From positions 391,567 to 455,566 of the forward strand of contig JAZKBU010000004.1 of NCBI GenBank assembly GCA_040388375.1: DNA of 64,000 bases, in the 5' to 3' direction. This document shows positions 46,677 through 54,734 of the stretch, piece by piece. This DNA comes from Bacteroidota bacterium. GTDB taxonomy: Bacteria; Bacteroidota; Bacteroidia; UKL13-3. A program made the translations under genes and the position numbers. Position 1 is the first letter of the stretch; every line of letters starts with the position of its first letter. Below the pieces are notes generated by a model, which saw only the letters and a program-made list of their open reading frames with translations, made no database searches and was not told where the DNA came from.

Positions 46677-49600
46677 ATGTATAAAAAGTTACTCCAGGCA
46701 TCTCTCGCTTTATTTTTGTTTACAGAAATAAATGCACAACATAGCAATATAAAAATACCACACAGAAGTTTATTAGAAGCTAAAAACGGGCAAGAATTAC
46801 AAGCCATTTATGCGGAAAATGTAAAAGCAGAATTGGCTTATGCAAGAGATGTATTAGGCTTGTCAACAGAACCACAATTATTAGCAGATGGAACTATTAA
46901 ACAGTTGGTAGGTGTTTCTAAAAATGGAATACCTTTATATAACAAAACAAACAATGCAGGTGCAGCACAAACCATAGGCACCAATAGCTTATATCCGGGC
47001 GGAAGTTTGGGTTTAAGCCTTACAGGCAGTGGCATGACCAACCGCCTTGCCGTTTGGGATGGCGGTGGTGTACGAACAACCCATCAGGAGTTTCAGGGAA
47101 GAGCTACACAAATGGACTCTCCATCACCAACTTTAAGCGACCATGCTACACACGTGGCAGGAACAATGGTTGCGGGTGGTGTGCAAGCCAATGCAAAAGG
47201 AATGTCGTTTCAGGCACCTTTAAAATGTTATGATTGGAATAGTGATAATTCAGAAATGAGTGGAGCTGCAGGATTAGGCTTATTAATCTCTAATCACAGT
47301 TATGGAAATATAGTAGGTTGGAATTTTGATGAATCAGAAAATGTTTGGAAATGGTATGGTAATATTTCAGCAAGTACAACTGAAGATGCCAACTTTGGGC
47401 AATATGATGACAGGGCACAAACTTGGGATCAGTTGGTTTACGACAATCCATTTTACTTACCCTTTAAAGCAGCAGGTAACGATAGAGGTGATTATCCTTC
47501 AGGTTCTACTCCAAAACAATTTTTTAACGTCAATACAGGTTCATGGGAAGAATTTGGCAGTACTATTCCTGCGGCAGATGGTCCGTATGATTGTATAGCT
47601 ACTTATGGCAATGCTAAAAATATACTTACAGTAGGGGCAGTTAATAAAATTACCAATGGTTGGTCAAGTGCCAGCTCAGTAGTAATGAGTAGCTTTAGCG
47701 GTTGGGGCCCAACAGATGATGGTCGTATAAAACCGGATGTATGTGCGGCAGGTGTAAATTTAACTTCAAGCTTTTCTAATTCAAATACGGCTTACAGTAC
47801 CATTAGCGGAACCTCTATGGCAACACCTAGTGCTAGTGGGTCAGCATTGTTAATACAACAACATTTTAATAATTTGAAAAGCCGTTTTTTACGTGCTTCC
47901 ACATTAAAAGGCCTTATTATACATACAGCCGATGAAGCAGGTACCAACGCTGGTCCTGATTATAGCTATGGTTGGGGTTTAATGAATACAGCAAAAGCTG
48001 TTCAGGCAATAACCGATAGCGGAACAAATAATATTATAGAATCACAATTGAATTTCAACAGTTCAACCCCTTATAGCAAAACAGTTGTTTCCAATGGATC
48101 AGCACCACTAAAAGTAACATTGTGCTGGACAGACAGACCGGGTAATCCCGCTTCAGGAGCTGTGGATGAAGGGACCAAAAAATTAGTTAACGATTTAGAT
48201 GTTAGGTTAACCAGATTAAACGATAACACCGTTTATTATCCATATATATTAAATCCGGCTACACCCAATGCTGCTGCAACTACGGGCGACAATACAAGAG
48301 ACAATGTAGAGCAAATATTTATAAATGCACCAAGTGCAGGAACCTATGTTGTTACTGTTTCTTACAAAGGTTCATTAGCAGCAAATGTTAACCAGACTTT
48401 TTCATTAGTAATTAGCGGTATTAACCCTAAACCGGCTGCTAACTTTACAGCTAATAAACAAAATATTTGTGTGGGTGCCCAAGTAACCTATACCAATGCA
48501 TCAGTAGGAGGTTCTTCAGTTACCTGGTATTTCCCGGGTGGCACACCTTCAACTTCTACAGCAACCAATCCGGTAGTTACCTATGCTACAGCCGGACAAT
48601 ATGCAGCAGCTATTAAAGTAGTTGGCTTAAGTGGAGTTGATTCTATTTATAAAGTAAATTTTGTTAAAGTAGGTGGAGCTACGTTGCCTTTTATGGAAAC
48701 TTTTGAGCCAACATCAAGCACACTTGGTTTATGGACAGTTAATAATCCTGATGCGGATTCAACCTGGAGACTTTGGGATAATACAGTAGGAACATCACCG
48801 GGCAGTTTTGTGGCAGGCTTAAACAATTACGATAATCCAACTGCCGGTACAAGAGACGATTTATTTAGCCCCGTTCTTGATTTAAGAGGTATGGAAAATG
48901 CCAACCTTACATTCCAACATGCTTATACCAGATATTTTACCAGCGATAGAGATTCTTTAATTGTAAGCATAAGTACCAACTGCGGAAGTACCTGGACAAG
49001 ATTGGTTGGTTTAACAGAAACACGCCCGAATGCAGGTGCAAGATTGGCTACTTATACCGGGCCGGGTAATGCTGCACAAACAGCTAATTCATTCTTTATT
49101 CCAACTAAGGCCGCTGATTGGTGTAGCAGCGATGCAAACAGTACACCATGTACCAATATTAACCTAACACCATTTGTTGGATTGAACAATGTAATGATTC
49201 GTTTCAACGCTTATTACTCAGGAGGAAACAATATTTTTATAGACAATGTAAATGTTACAGGTACGCCATTTAAACCCAAAGCAGGTTTTACCGTACCAGC
49301 CACCGTATGTTCAGGACAACCTTTTAGCTTAACCGATACCACTATCAATAATCCTTTAACTTGGGAATGGACTGTAACCGGCCCAACTAATCAAACATTT
49401 ACCGGAAAAACACCCGTTTTTAATTTTACACAAACAGGTTTTTACAATGTTAAGTTAAAAGCTACCAACAGTTCAGGTGCCGATAGTATAACCGTTAATA
49501 ATGCTTTTGAGGTTAAACAAGTACCTACAAGCCCTGTAGCCAATTTAACAGGTAGTTTAGCTATTTGCGATGGAGATTCTTCTTTATTGGTAACTTCAGG

Positions 49601-50522
49601 TACTAACTTACAATGGTATAGAGATAGTATAGCCTTATCAGGCGCAAATGGATTAAATTTAGTAGTAAAAGATGGTGGGCGTTATGCAGTAAGAACGATG
49701 GCCGCCAATGGTTGTGCTGCTCAATCAAATATGTATACATTTACAACGGGCGTAAAACCTCCGGTTGCAGTTGTTAGTAAAAGTTTAGCAGGCAATGTTT
49801 TTTGCGATGGTGGAGCCTTTACTTTAACATCTACTGCTACTGCCAATAACCAATGGGTAAGAAACGGAGTAGATTTATCAGGCCAAACCGCTACAACCCT
49901 TAACTATAACGATTCGGGTACCTTTGTTGTTAAAGTATTTAACGGAGCTTGTTTCTCAACCTCGTTACCTGTTACAATTAATAAGTTAACCCGCCCTGTT
50001 ACCAGCGAAATAACTCCTGCCAAGCAACCTGCTTATAAAGGCGACACCATTGTTTATAGTGTTACAGGCACAATAGGTTCAACCTTTAACTGGACCGTTT
50101 CAGGTGGAACTATTTTAAACGGAAACCTGACAGATGCTATTAATGTAAAATGGAGTACAACAGCCACCAATGGGACGGTAAATGTTACTGAAAAAGGAAC
50201 AAACCAATGTAATGGATTACAAAAAACATTAGCCGTAAGCCTGTTAAACACCGGGGTGAAAAATATAGATGCCGCTAACCAGTTTGTTATTTATCCTAAC
50301 CCAACATCAAACCAGTTAAATATAAAATGGAATGGTGCAGATGCTAAAAATGTAAAAGTTAGTTTGTTTGATATATTGGGTAAAAACGTAGCCAATTATC
50401 AATTTAATTTTATAGCTAACGATGAACAAACAATAGATGTATCAGGTCTTTCTAAAGGTATTTATTTCTTGAAAATTGATGGTTTAAATCATTCATCAAA
50501 CAAGCGATTCACTAAAGACTAA
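46677..50522 (+). CDS. T9SS-sorted subtilisin-like serine protease (S8), multidomain
   Basis: The 1281-aa protein has a signal peptide (1-20) and an S8 domain (about 95-430) with D128 (VWDGGG), H156 (DHATHVAGT) and S380 (SGTSMATP). A beta-sandwich follows to about 570, then a PKD-like domain (about 580-670), a MAM/jelly-roll-like region (about 675-865), further PKD and Ig-like modules, and a T9SS type A domain at the C-terminus (YPNPTSNQL onward). It should be an extracellular or surface protease. The domain order resembles the large T9SS S8 proteases typical of the phylum. A terminator follows. Confidence 0.93.
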   Translation: MYKKLLQASLALFLFTEINAQHSNIKIPHRSLLEAKNGQELQAIYAENVKAELAYARDVLGLSTEPQLLADGTIKQLVGVSKNGIPLYNKTNNAGAAQTIGTNSLYPGGSLGLSLTGSGMTNRLAVWDGGGVRTTHQEFQGRATQMDSPSPTLSDHATHVAGTMVAGGVQANAKGMSFQAPLKCYDWNSDNSEMSGAAGLGLLISNHSYGNIVGWNFDESENVWKWYGNISASTTEDANFGQYDDRAQTWDQLVYDNPFYLPFKAAGNDRGDYPSGSTPKQFFNVNTGSWEEFGSTIPAADGPYDCIATYGNAKNILTVGAVNKITNGWSSASSVVMSSFSGWGPTDDGRIKPDVCAAGVNLTSSFSNSNTAYSTISGTSMATPSASGSALLIQQHFNNLKSRFLRASTLKGLIIHTADEAGTNAGPDYSYGWGLMNTAKAVQAITDSGTNNIIESQLNFNSSTPYSKTVVSNGSAPLKVTLCWTDRPGNPASGAVDEGTKKLVNDLDVRLTRLNDNTVYYPYILNPATPNAAATTGDNTRDNVEQIFINAPSAGTYVVTVSYKGSLAANVNQTFSLVISGINPKPAANFTANKQNICVGAQVTYTNASVGGSSVTWYFPGGTPSTSTATNPVVTYATAGQYAAAIKVVGLSGVDSIYKVNFVKVGGATLPFMETFEPTSSTLGLWTVNNPDADSTWRLWDNTVGTSPGSFVAGLNNYDNPTAGTRDDLFSPVLDLRGMENANLTFQHAYTRYFTSDRDSLIVSISTNCGSTWTRLVGLTETRPNAGARLATYTGPGNAAQTANSFFIPTKAADWCSSDANSTPCTNINLTPFVGLNNVMIRFNAYYSGGNNIFIDNVNVTGTPFKPKAGFTVPATVCSGQPFSLTDTTINNPLTWEWTVTGPTNQTFTGKTPVFNFTQTGFYNVKLKATNSSGADSITVNNAFEVKQVPTSPVANLTGSLAICDGDSSLLVTSGTNLQWYRDSIALSGANGLNLVVKDGGRYAVRTMAANGCAAQSNMYTFTTGVKPPVAVVSKSLAGNVFCDGGAFTLTSTATANNQWVRNGVDLSGQTATTLNYNDSGTFVVKVFNGACFSTSLPVTINKLTRPVTSEITPAKQPAYKGDTIVYSVTGTIGSTFNWTVSGGTILNGNLTDAINVKWSTTATNGTVNVTEKGTNQCNGLQKTLAVSLLNTGVKNIDAANQFVIYPNPTSNQLNIKWNGADAKNVKVSLFDILGKNVANYQFNFIANDEQTIDVSGLSKGIYFLKIDGLNHSSNKRFTKD

Positions 50523-50546
50523 ACAGTTATTTTTGTATTCAATATT

Positions 50547-50582
50547 AAAAGCTATCATACTTTAAATAGTATGGTAGCTTTT
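50547..50582 (+). terminator. Terminator of the subtilase gene
   Basis: AAAAGCTATCATACT and AGTATGGTAGCTTTT form a 15-bp stem with one G-U pair and a 6-nt loop, followed by T residues. Confidence 0.85.
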
Positions 50583-50682
50583 ATTGTAATGATGTGGAAT
50601 CATCCCGATAAACTTGAAGAAAGAATTAAAATTATTTACGGAATTAACAGCTAAACAAATTGTACAAAAACAACAGTTTGTA

Positions 50683-51282
50683 ATGGCATTAGAAAGGTTT
50701 ATTCCTGCACCGGCAGTTGAGTATTGTGCAGAGCTAATTATTTACCATAACCTCCATTTGCATATAGAAAAAGAACGCAAAACAAAGTATGGAGATTATA
50801 GCCCGCATGATGGAAAAGGGAACAGGATAAGTATTAATTACAATTTAAGTAAATTCGATTTCTTAGTTACTTTTATTCATGAGCTGTCGCACCATACTGC
50901 TTACGTTAAATTTGGTTCAAACCATGACCCTCACGGTGCAGAATGGAAAAAAGAATTTCAAAAAAATATGATTCCCTTTTTTGAAGCAGACGATATTTTT
51001 CCATACGATTTAAAAGCGGCATTGGCTAAACACATGCGTAACCCTAAATATACCCATTCGTCAGATGTAAACCTGCTACAGGCACTTAAAAAGTATGATG
51101 GGCGTAAAGTAAATGTTAAAGTATTGGCAGATATACCCGTAGGTAGTTCTTTTAGAATGAAAGGACATCCGGATGTTTTAAAAAAAATAGAAAAATTACG
51201 TACCTACGTTCTTTGCGAATCATCAAACGGGAAAAAATACCGGGTACATGCCATGGTGGAAGTCACTATTATTGAAAATTAA
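50683..51282 (+). CDS. SprT-like zinc metallopeptidase-domain protein
   Basis: The protein has a SprT-like domain with the zinc motif HELSHH and a following NHDPHGAEWKKEF helix, plus a C-terminal beta segment that may hold a zinc-ribbon remnant. Related eukaryotic proteins degrade DNA-protein crosslinks; the bacterial role is unclear. I use the ATG at 50683 (MALERFIPAPAV), which fits family openings. The frame extends to a TTG at 50614 that would add 23 residues, and no in-frame ATG lies between. Confidence 0.8.
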   Translation: MALERFIPAPAVEYCAELIIYHNLHLHIEKERKTKYGDYSPHDGKGNRISINYNLSKFDFLVTFIHELSHHTAYVKFGSNHDPHGAEWKKEFQKNMIPFFEADDIFPYDLKAALAKHMRNPKYTHSSDVNLLQALKKYDGRKVNVKVLADIPVGSSFRMKGHPDVLKKIEKLRTYVLCESSNGKKYRVHAMVEVTIIEN

Positions 51283-51314
51283 ATAGACTGGCAGAAACAA
51301 AAAGGATAAAATAG

Positions 51315-51345
51315 TTGTTCAGTTTTTATAAAGCAACTATGTTTG
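51315..51345 (+). promoter_or_regulatory. Bacteroidota-type promoter for the iscA-like gene
   Basis: TTG at 51315-51317 and TATGTTTG at 51338-51345 are 20 nt apart, 36 nt before the start codon. Confidence 0.5.
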
Positions 51346-51380
51346 TAGTTGTATTTTATATTTAAAAATATCAGAATAAG

Positions 51381-51707
51381 ATGATTACAGTTAGCGAAAA
51401 AGCAAAAAAACGTATACAGGAATTAATAGTTGAGCAAAATTATACGCCATCACATTTTTTAAGAGTAGCCGTTGAAAGCGGTGGATGCTCAGGTCTTTCC
51501 TATAAACTTGATTTTGACAATGAATTAAAACCAGGTGATGAAAAATTTGGAGATAATGGCGTAGAAGTAGTTACAGATAAACGCAGTGTTTTGTATTTAT
51601 TTGGTACTGAGCTTGATTTTACAGACGGTTTAAATGGAAAAGGCTTTACTTTTATTAATCCAAATGCTTCACGTACATGTAGTTGTGGAGAAAGTTTTTC
51701 AGTCTAA
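51381..51707 (+). CDS. iscA: A-type iron-sulfur carrier (HesB/IscA family)
   Basis: The 108-aa protein has the three conserved cysteines of A-type carriers: C36 in GGCSGLSY and C100 and C102 in TCSCGESF. These carriers pass [Fe-S] clusters to apo-proteins. There is no suf or isc operon in the window, so iscA, sufA or erpA type cannot be told apart. It has its own promoter. A palindrome and the rpsT promoter follow directly. Confidence 0.9.
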   Translation: MITVSEKAKKRIQELIVEQNYTPSHFLRVAVESGGCSGLSYKLDFDNELKPGDEKFGDNGVEVVTDKRSVLYLFGTELDFTDGLNGKGFTFINPNASRTCSCGESFSV

Positions 51708-51722
51708 ACATTTTTTTTGTGG

Positions 51723-51748
51723 ATTGTTTGATTTTTAAATCAAACAAT
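51723..51748. promoter_or_regulatory. 26-bp perfect palindrome overlapping the rpsT promoter
   Basis: ATTGTTTGATTT and AAATCAAACAAT are perfect 12-bp arms with a 2-bp centre. The left arm contains the -33 TTG (51728-51730), and the right arm ends where the -7 box begins (51749). It could be an operator blocking sigma contact, or a 3' hairpin of the iscA transcript; no U tract follows it. Confidence 0.6.
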
Positions 51749-51756
51749 TATATTTG
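51728..51756 (+). promoter_or_regulatory. Bacteroidota-type promoter for rpsT
   Basis: TTG at 51728-51730 and TATATTTG at 51749-51756 are 18 nt apart, leaving a leader of about 55 nt before the rpsT start. Confidence 0.55.
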
Positions 51757-51815
51757 CAGCCCTTTATTGAGTAAAATAGATTCAGTAAAATTTAAAACGA
51801 TTAAATAAATAAAAG

Positions 51816-52115
51816 ATGGCTAATCATAAATCAGCGATTAAACGCAATAGAAGTAATGCTGCAAAACGCTTACGTAACCGTTACCAAGCTAAAAGTACCC
51901 GTACTGCTATAAAAGAACTTCGCACTTCAGAAGACAAAGGTGCTGCTTCTGAGTTATACAAAAAAGTTGCAAGTATGTTAGACAAATTGGCTAAACGCAG
52001 CATTATTCACAAAAATAAAGCGGCTAACCAAAAATCTAAATTAGCTAAATTAGTTAACAAGATTGGAACTGCTCCTAAAAAAGCAACAAAAACTACTAAG
52101 AAAAAAGCAGCATAA
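51816..52115 (+). CDS. rpsT: 30S ribosomal protein S20
   Basis: The 99-aa, strongly basic protein opens MANHKSAIKRNRSNAAKRLRN, the S20 signature, and is helical throughout. S20 binds 16S rRNA helices early in 30S assembly. The last 15 residues are a Lys/Thr/Ala tail longer than in E. coli S20 (87 aa). It is monocistronic with its own promoter and terminator. Confidence 0.97.
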   Translation: MANHKSAIKRNRSNAAKRLRNRYQAKSTRTAIKELRTSEDKGAASELYKKVASMLDKLAKRSIIHKNKAANQKSKLAKLVNKIGTAPKKATKTTKKKAA

Positions 52116-52142
52116 TTTAGCTGTTAGTTTATTATAATATTG

Positions 52143-52177
52143 AAAGCTTGTTCATTTAAGAAAATGGACAGGCTTTT
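52143..52177 (+). terminator. Terminator of rpsT
   Basis: AAAGCTTGTTCATTT pairs with AAATGGACAGGCTTT (with G-U pairs) and is followed by a run of T. Confidence 0.82.
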
Positions 52178-52226
52178 TTTGTTTGCTCTTTTCAAATGTT
52201 TATGTTGCAACTAAGATATTGAACAG

Positions 52227-52928
52227 ATGAAATCAAGTTTAGACAGAAAAAATAGCATTAAGTATTGGGCCGAAGATGACAGGCCAAGAGAAAAGTTTTT
52301 AGCAAAAGGAAAGCAAAGTTTAAGTAATTCAGAATTATTAGCCATATTAATAGGTACTGGTGCTAAAGACCAGAGTGCTGTTGATTTAGCACGTAATATT
52401 TTAGCTTTAACCAAAGACAATATAAATGAATTAGCCAAGCTTGATATAAATAGCCTGACCAAAGTAAAAGGTATAGGTGAAGCAAAAGCTATTATAATAG
52501 CGGCTGCACTGGAGCTGGGTCGTAGAAGAAAAGATGAAGATGCCAAGCAGGTTGAGATTATTAAAGGTTCCCGCGACATATTCAATTATTTTGAACCCCT
52601 GTTAACCGACTTACCTCACGAAGAGTTTTGGATTTTATTATTAGCCCGAAACAATAAAGTAATCTGTAGAAAAAGAATAAGCGAAGGCGGTTTAACAGGA
52701 ACCGTTGTAGATGCGCGTATTATATTTAAACATGCCATTGAAAATTTAGCGAGTAGCATTATTCTATGTCATAATCATCCCTCAGGAAATTTAAAGCCAA
52801 GTAGTACTGATATTCAAATTACCAAAAATTTGGTGAATGGAGCCAAATTCCTTGATTTATCAGTAATAGACCACTTAATTATCGGGCAAAACGGCTACTA
52901 CAGTTTTGCTGATAAAGATATAATTTAA
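52227..52928 (+). CDS. radC: RadC/MPN-family protein (DUF2466)
   Basis: The 233-aa protein has an N-terminal UPF0758 region with a helix-hairpin-helix (LTKVKGIGEAKA) and a C-terminal MPN/JAB domain with the metal motif CHNHPSGNLKPSSTD. It is called RadC by tradition, but a direct DNA-repair role is doubtful; JAB folds are metal-dependent hydrolases. Length is typical of the chromosomal, non-mobile version. Confidence 0.92.
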   Translation: MKSSLDRKNSIKYWAEDDRPREKFLAKGKQSLSNSELLAILIGTGAKDQSAVDLARNILALTKDNINELAKLDINSLTKVKGIGEAKAIIIAAALELGRRRKDEDAKQVEIIKGSRDIFNYFEPLLTDLPHEEFWILLLARNNKVICRKRISEGGLTGTVVDARIIFKHAIENLASSIILCHNHPSGNLKPSSTDIQITKNLVNGAKFLDLSVIDHLIIGQNGYYSFADKDII

Positions 52929-52977
52929 ACCTTTTGGGTAATTTACTATCATACCTGCAAAATAGAGCAATCACTAT

Positions 52978-53541
52978 TTGAAAGTAGAGACTGAAGACAA
53001 TGAGTTAATAGCCTTGTTTGCACAAGCAAATAAAAAAAATGAGGCTTTTGAATTGATATTAAGAAAATATCAGAAGCAAACTTATTGGCATATACGGAGG
53101 ATAGTAATAGACCACGATGATGCGGATGATATTTTGCAAAACACCTTTATTAAGGTGTGGGAGAATTTAGCAAAGTTTAGAGAAGATAGTAAGCTATATA
53201 CTTGGATTTATAGGATTGCCACGAATGAAGCTTTACAGTTTTTGCAAAAAAAGAAACAAAACCTAAATACAAAGTTTGATGATGTGGCCAATGAACTAAC
53301 TGAAAAATTAAGTGCAGGTGCTTATTTTAATGGCAACCAAATTGAATTAAAATTACAGCAGGCTATATTGACACTTCCTGAAAAGCAACGAATAGTTTTC
53401 AATATGAAATACTATGATGATTTAAAATACGAAGAAATGCAGCAAGTACTCAATACCAGTGTTGGGGCGCTTAAAGCTTCATATCATCATGCGGTAAAAA
53501 AAATTGAAGAATATTTAAAAAAGCAATTAAACCAAAGTTAA
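52978..53541 (+). CDS. ECF-type RNA polymerase sigma factor
   Basis: The 187-aa protein has sigma region 2 (DDADDILQNTFIKVWENL and LYTWIYRIATNEAL) and region 4 (LPEKQRIVFNMKYYDDLKYEEMQ in part). No ATG is available: the frame is closed upstream by TAG at 52963 and the first candidate start is TTG at 52978, so it very likely begins with TTG. The next gene encodes a VPDGYF-type membrane protein, the usual anti-sigma partner in Bacteroidota, and a periplasmic helical protein follows, forming a three-gene envelope-response cassette. Confidence 0.9.
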   Translation: MKVETEDNELIALFAQANKKNEAFELILRKYQKQTYWHIRRIVIDHDDADDILQNTFIKVWENLAKFREDSKLYTWIYRIATNEALQFLQKKKQNLNTKFDDVANELTEKLSAGAYFNGNQIELKLQQAILTLPEKQRIVFNMKYYDDLKYEEMQQVLNTSVGALKASYHHAVKKIEEYLKKQLNQS

Positions 53542-53568
53542 AAAAAGCTATCTATCAGAGTAATACAA

Positions 53569-54096
53569 ATGAAAGAGCAAGATCAACATATAGATGATTC
53601 GTTTATTAGAAAGCTACCTGTTAGTGGAGGATTTGAAGTGCCGGATGGGTACTTTAATCAATCGGCTGATAGATTGCTTCATACAATCAATGATGATTTA
53701 GCAGTTGGTAAAGAAGGAGGCTACACAGTACCTGATGGTTATTTTGAACAAACAACGCAACAAATTTTACAAAAAGTAAAAGTTGTTGAGCCTAAAAAAA
53801 TATACTTATGGAGTTGGAGTAATGTTGCAAAGGTGGCAGCAGTATTTATAGCCATTGTTGGAATTACTTTTTTTATTGTAATTAAAAACAAATCAGCACA
53901 AACCTTAAGCGACAAATTGAATAAAGTAAGCCAGGATGAGTTGATAGATTACCTGGCTACTAACGATGTGAAAATAGAATGGATTAGTGAGGTTAACTAT
54001 ACGCAGACAAAAGAAAGCACACCTGCAAATACAAAAGAAATTGAACAGTACTTGATTGACCATGCAGACGAGCAGGTATTATTAGAAGAACTATAA
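53569..54096 (+). CDS. Membrane-spanning putative anti-sigma factor with VPDGYF motifs
   Basis: The 175-aa protein has a cytoplasmic N-terminus with two VPDGYF repeats (residues about 23-28 and 54-59), one transmembrane helix at about 90-108 (VAAVFIAIVGITFFIVI), and a periplasmic C-terminus rich in acidic residues. Proteins with this motif typically follow ECF sigma genes in Bacteroidota and are taken as anti-sigma factors; binding is inferred from position 27 bp after the sigma gene. The sensed signal is unknown. Confidence 0.8.
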   Translation: MKEQDQHIDDSFIRKLPVSGGFEVPDGYFNQSADRLLHTINDDLAVGKEGGYTVPDGYFEQTTQQILQKVKVVEPKKIYLWSWSNVAKVAAVFIAIVGITFFIVIKNKSAQTLSDKLNKVSQDELIDYLATNDVKIEWISEVNYTQTKESTPANTKEIEQYLIDHADEQVLLEEL

Positions 54097-54108
54097 AAAG
54101 TAAAAATT

Positions 54109-54537
54109 ATGAAACGTATATTATTTATAAGCTTAATTGTCGGGTTGACACTACTGGCTAAGGCGCAGAATGGAGAAAGGCTGGAAACCATGAAAATAGG
54201 ATTTATAACAGAACGTTTAAATCTTACATCAGAAGAAGCTAAAGTGTTTTGGCCTGTTTATAATAAATTTACAGACGAACTTAAAAAGCTGCGCCAAACC
54301 ACAAAGGGTAAAATAAGCGAAGAAATGGCTGATATGACAACTATGACTGATACTGAAGCAGAAAAAGTTTTAAATGATATGGTCAATTTTAAAATGAACG
54401 AAGCAGAATTAATAAAGAAATATGCGCAAGAGTTTAAAAAAGTATTGCCCATAAAAAAAGTAGTATTACTGTTTAAAGCCGAAAATGATTTTAAACGAGA
54501 ATTACTGAAAAAGCTCTCACAGCGTAAGCGAGACTAG
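54109..54537 (+). CDS. Periplasmic helical protein, Spy/CpxP-like, of the ECF cassette
   Basis: The 142-aa protein has a signal peptide ending AKAQ and a long helical body of charged residues (RLNLTSEEAKVFWPVYNKF, then three further helices). The LT-x-EEA-x-x-FWP pattern recalls Spy/CpxP-family chaperones or sensors. It starts 12 bp after the anti-sigma gene and closes the cassette with a strong terminator. I infer that it senses or buffers envelope protein stress; no direct evidence is visible. Confidence 0.78.
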   Translation: MKRILFISLIVGLTLLAKAQNGERLETMKIGFITERLNLTSEEAKVFWPVYNKFTDELKKLRQTTKGKISEEMADMTTMTDTEAEKVLNDMVNFKMNEAELIKKYAQEFKKVLPIKKVVLLFKAENDFKRELLKKLSQRKRD

Positions 54538-54563
54538 TTTTTATTTCATTTATTTTTATAAGG

Positions 54564-54591
54564 AAAGTCATTCATTTATTTGAATGACTTT
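54564..54591 (+). terminator. Terminator of the ECF-sigma cassette
   Basis: AAAGTCATTCA and TGAATGACTTT form a perfect 11-bp stem with a TTTATT loop, followed by T8. Confidence 0.9.
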
Positions 54592-54734
54592 TTTTTATTG
54601 CGTTATCAATAAACTTATTATGTCAAAACACCTTAAGTAAAATATGGTACAATTATTACTAATTAAACTTCAATATTTTTTTGGTAAAACAAAAAGTGTA
54701 ACATTTGTATTAAATAAGATAACTAAATACCACA

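Noticed and set aside
50592..50654. 20-codon ATG-started frame ahead of the SprT-like gene
   Set aside because: Out of frame with SprT and too short for support; considered as a leader peptide but nothing else points to one.
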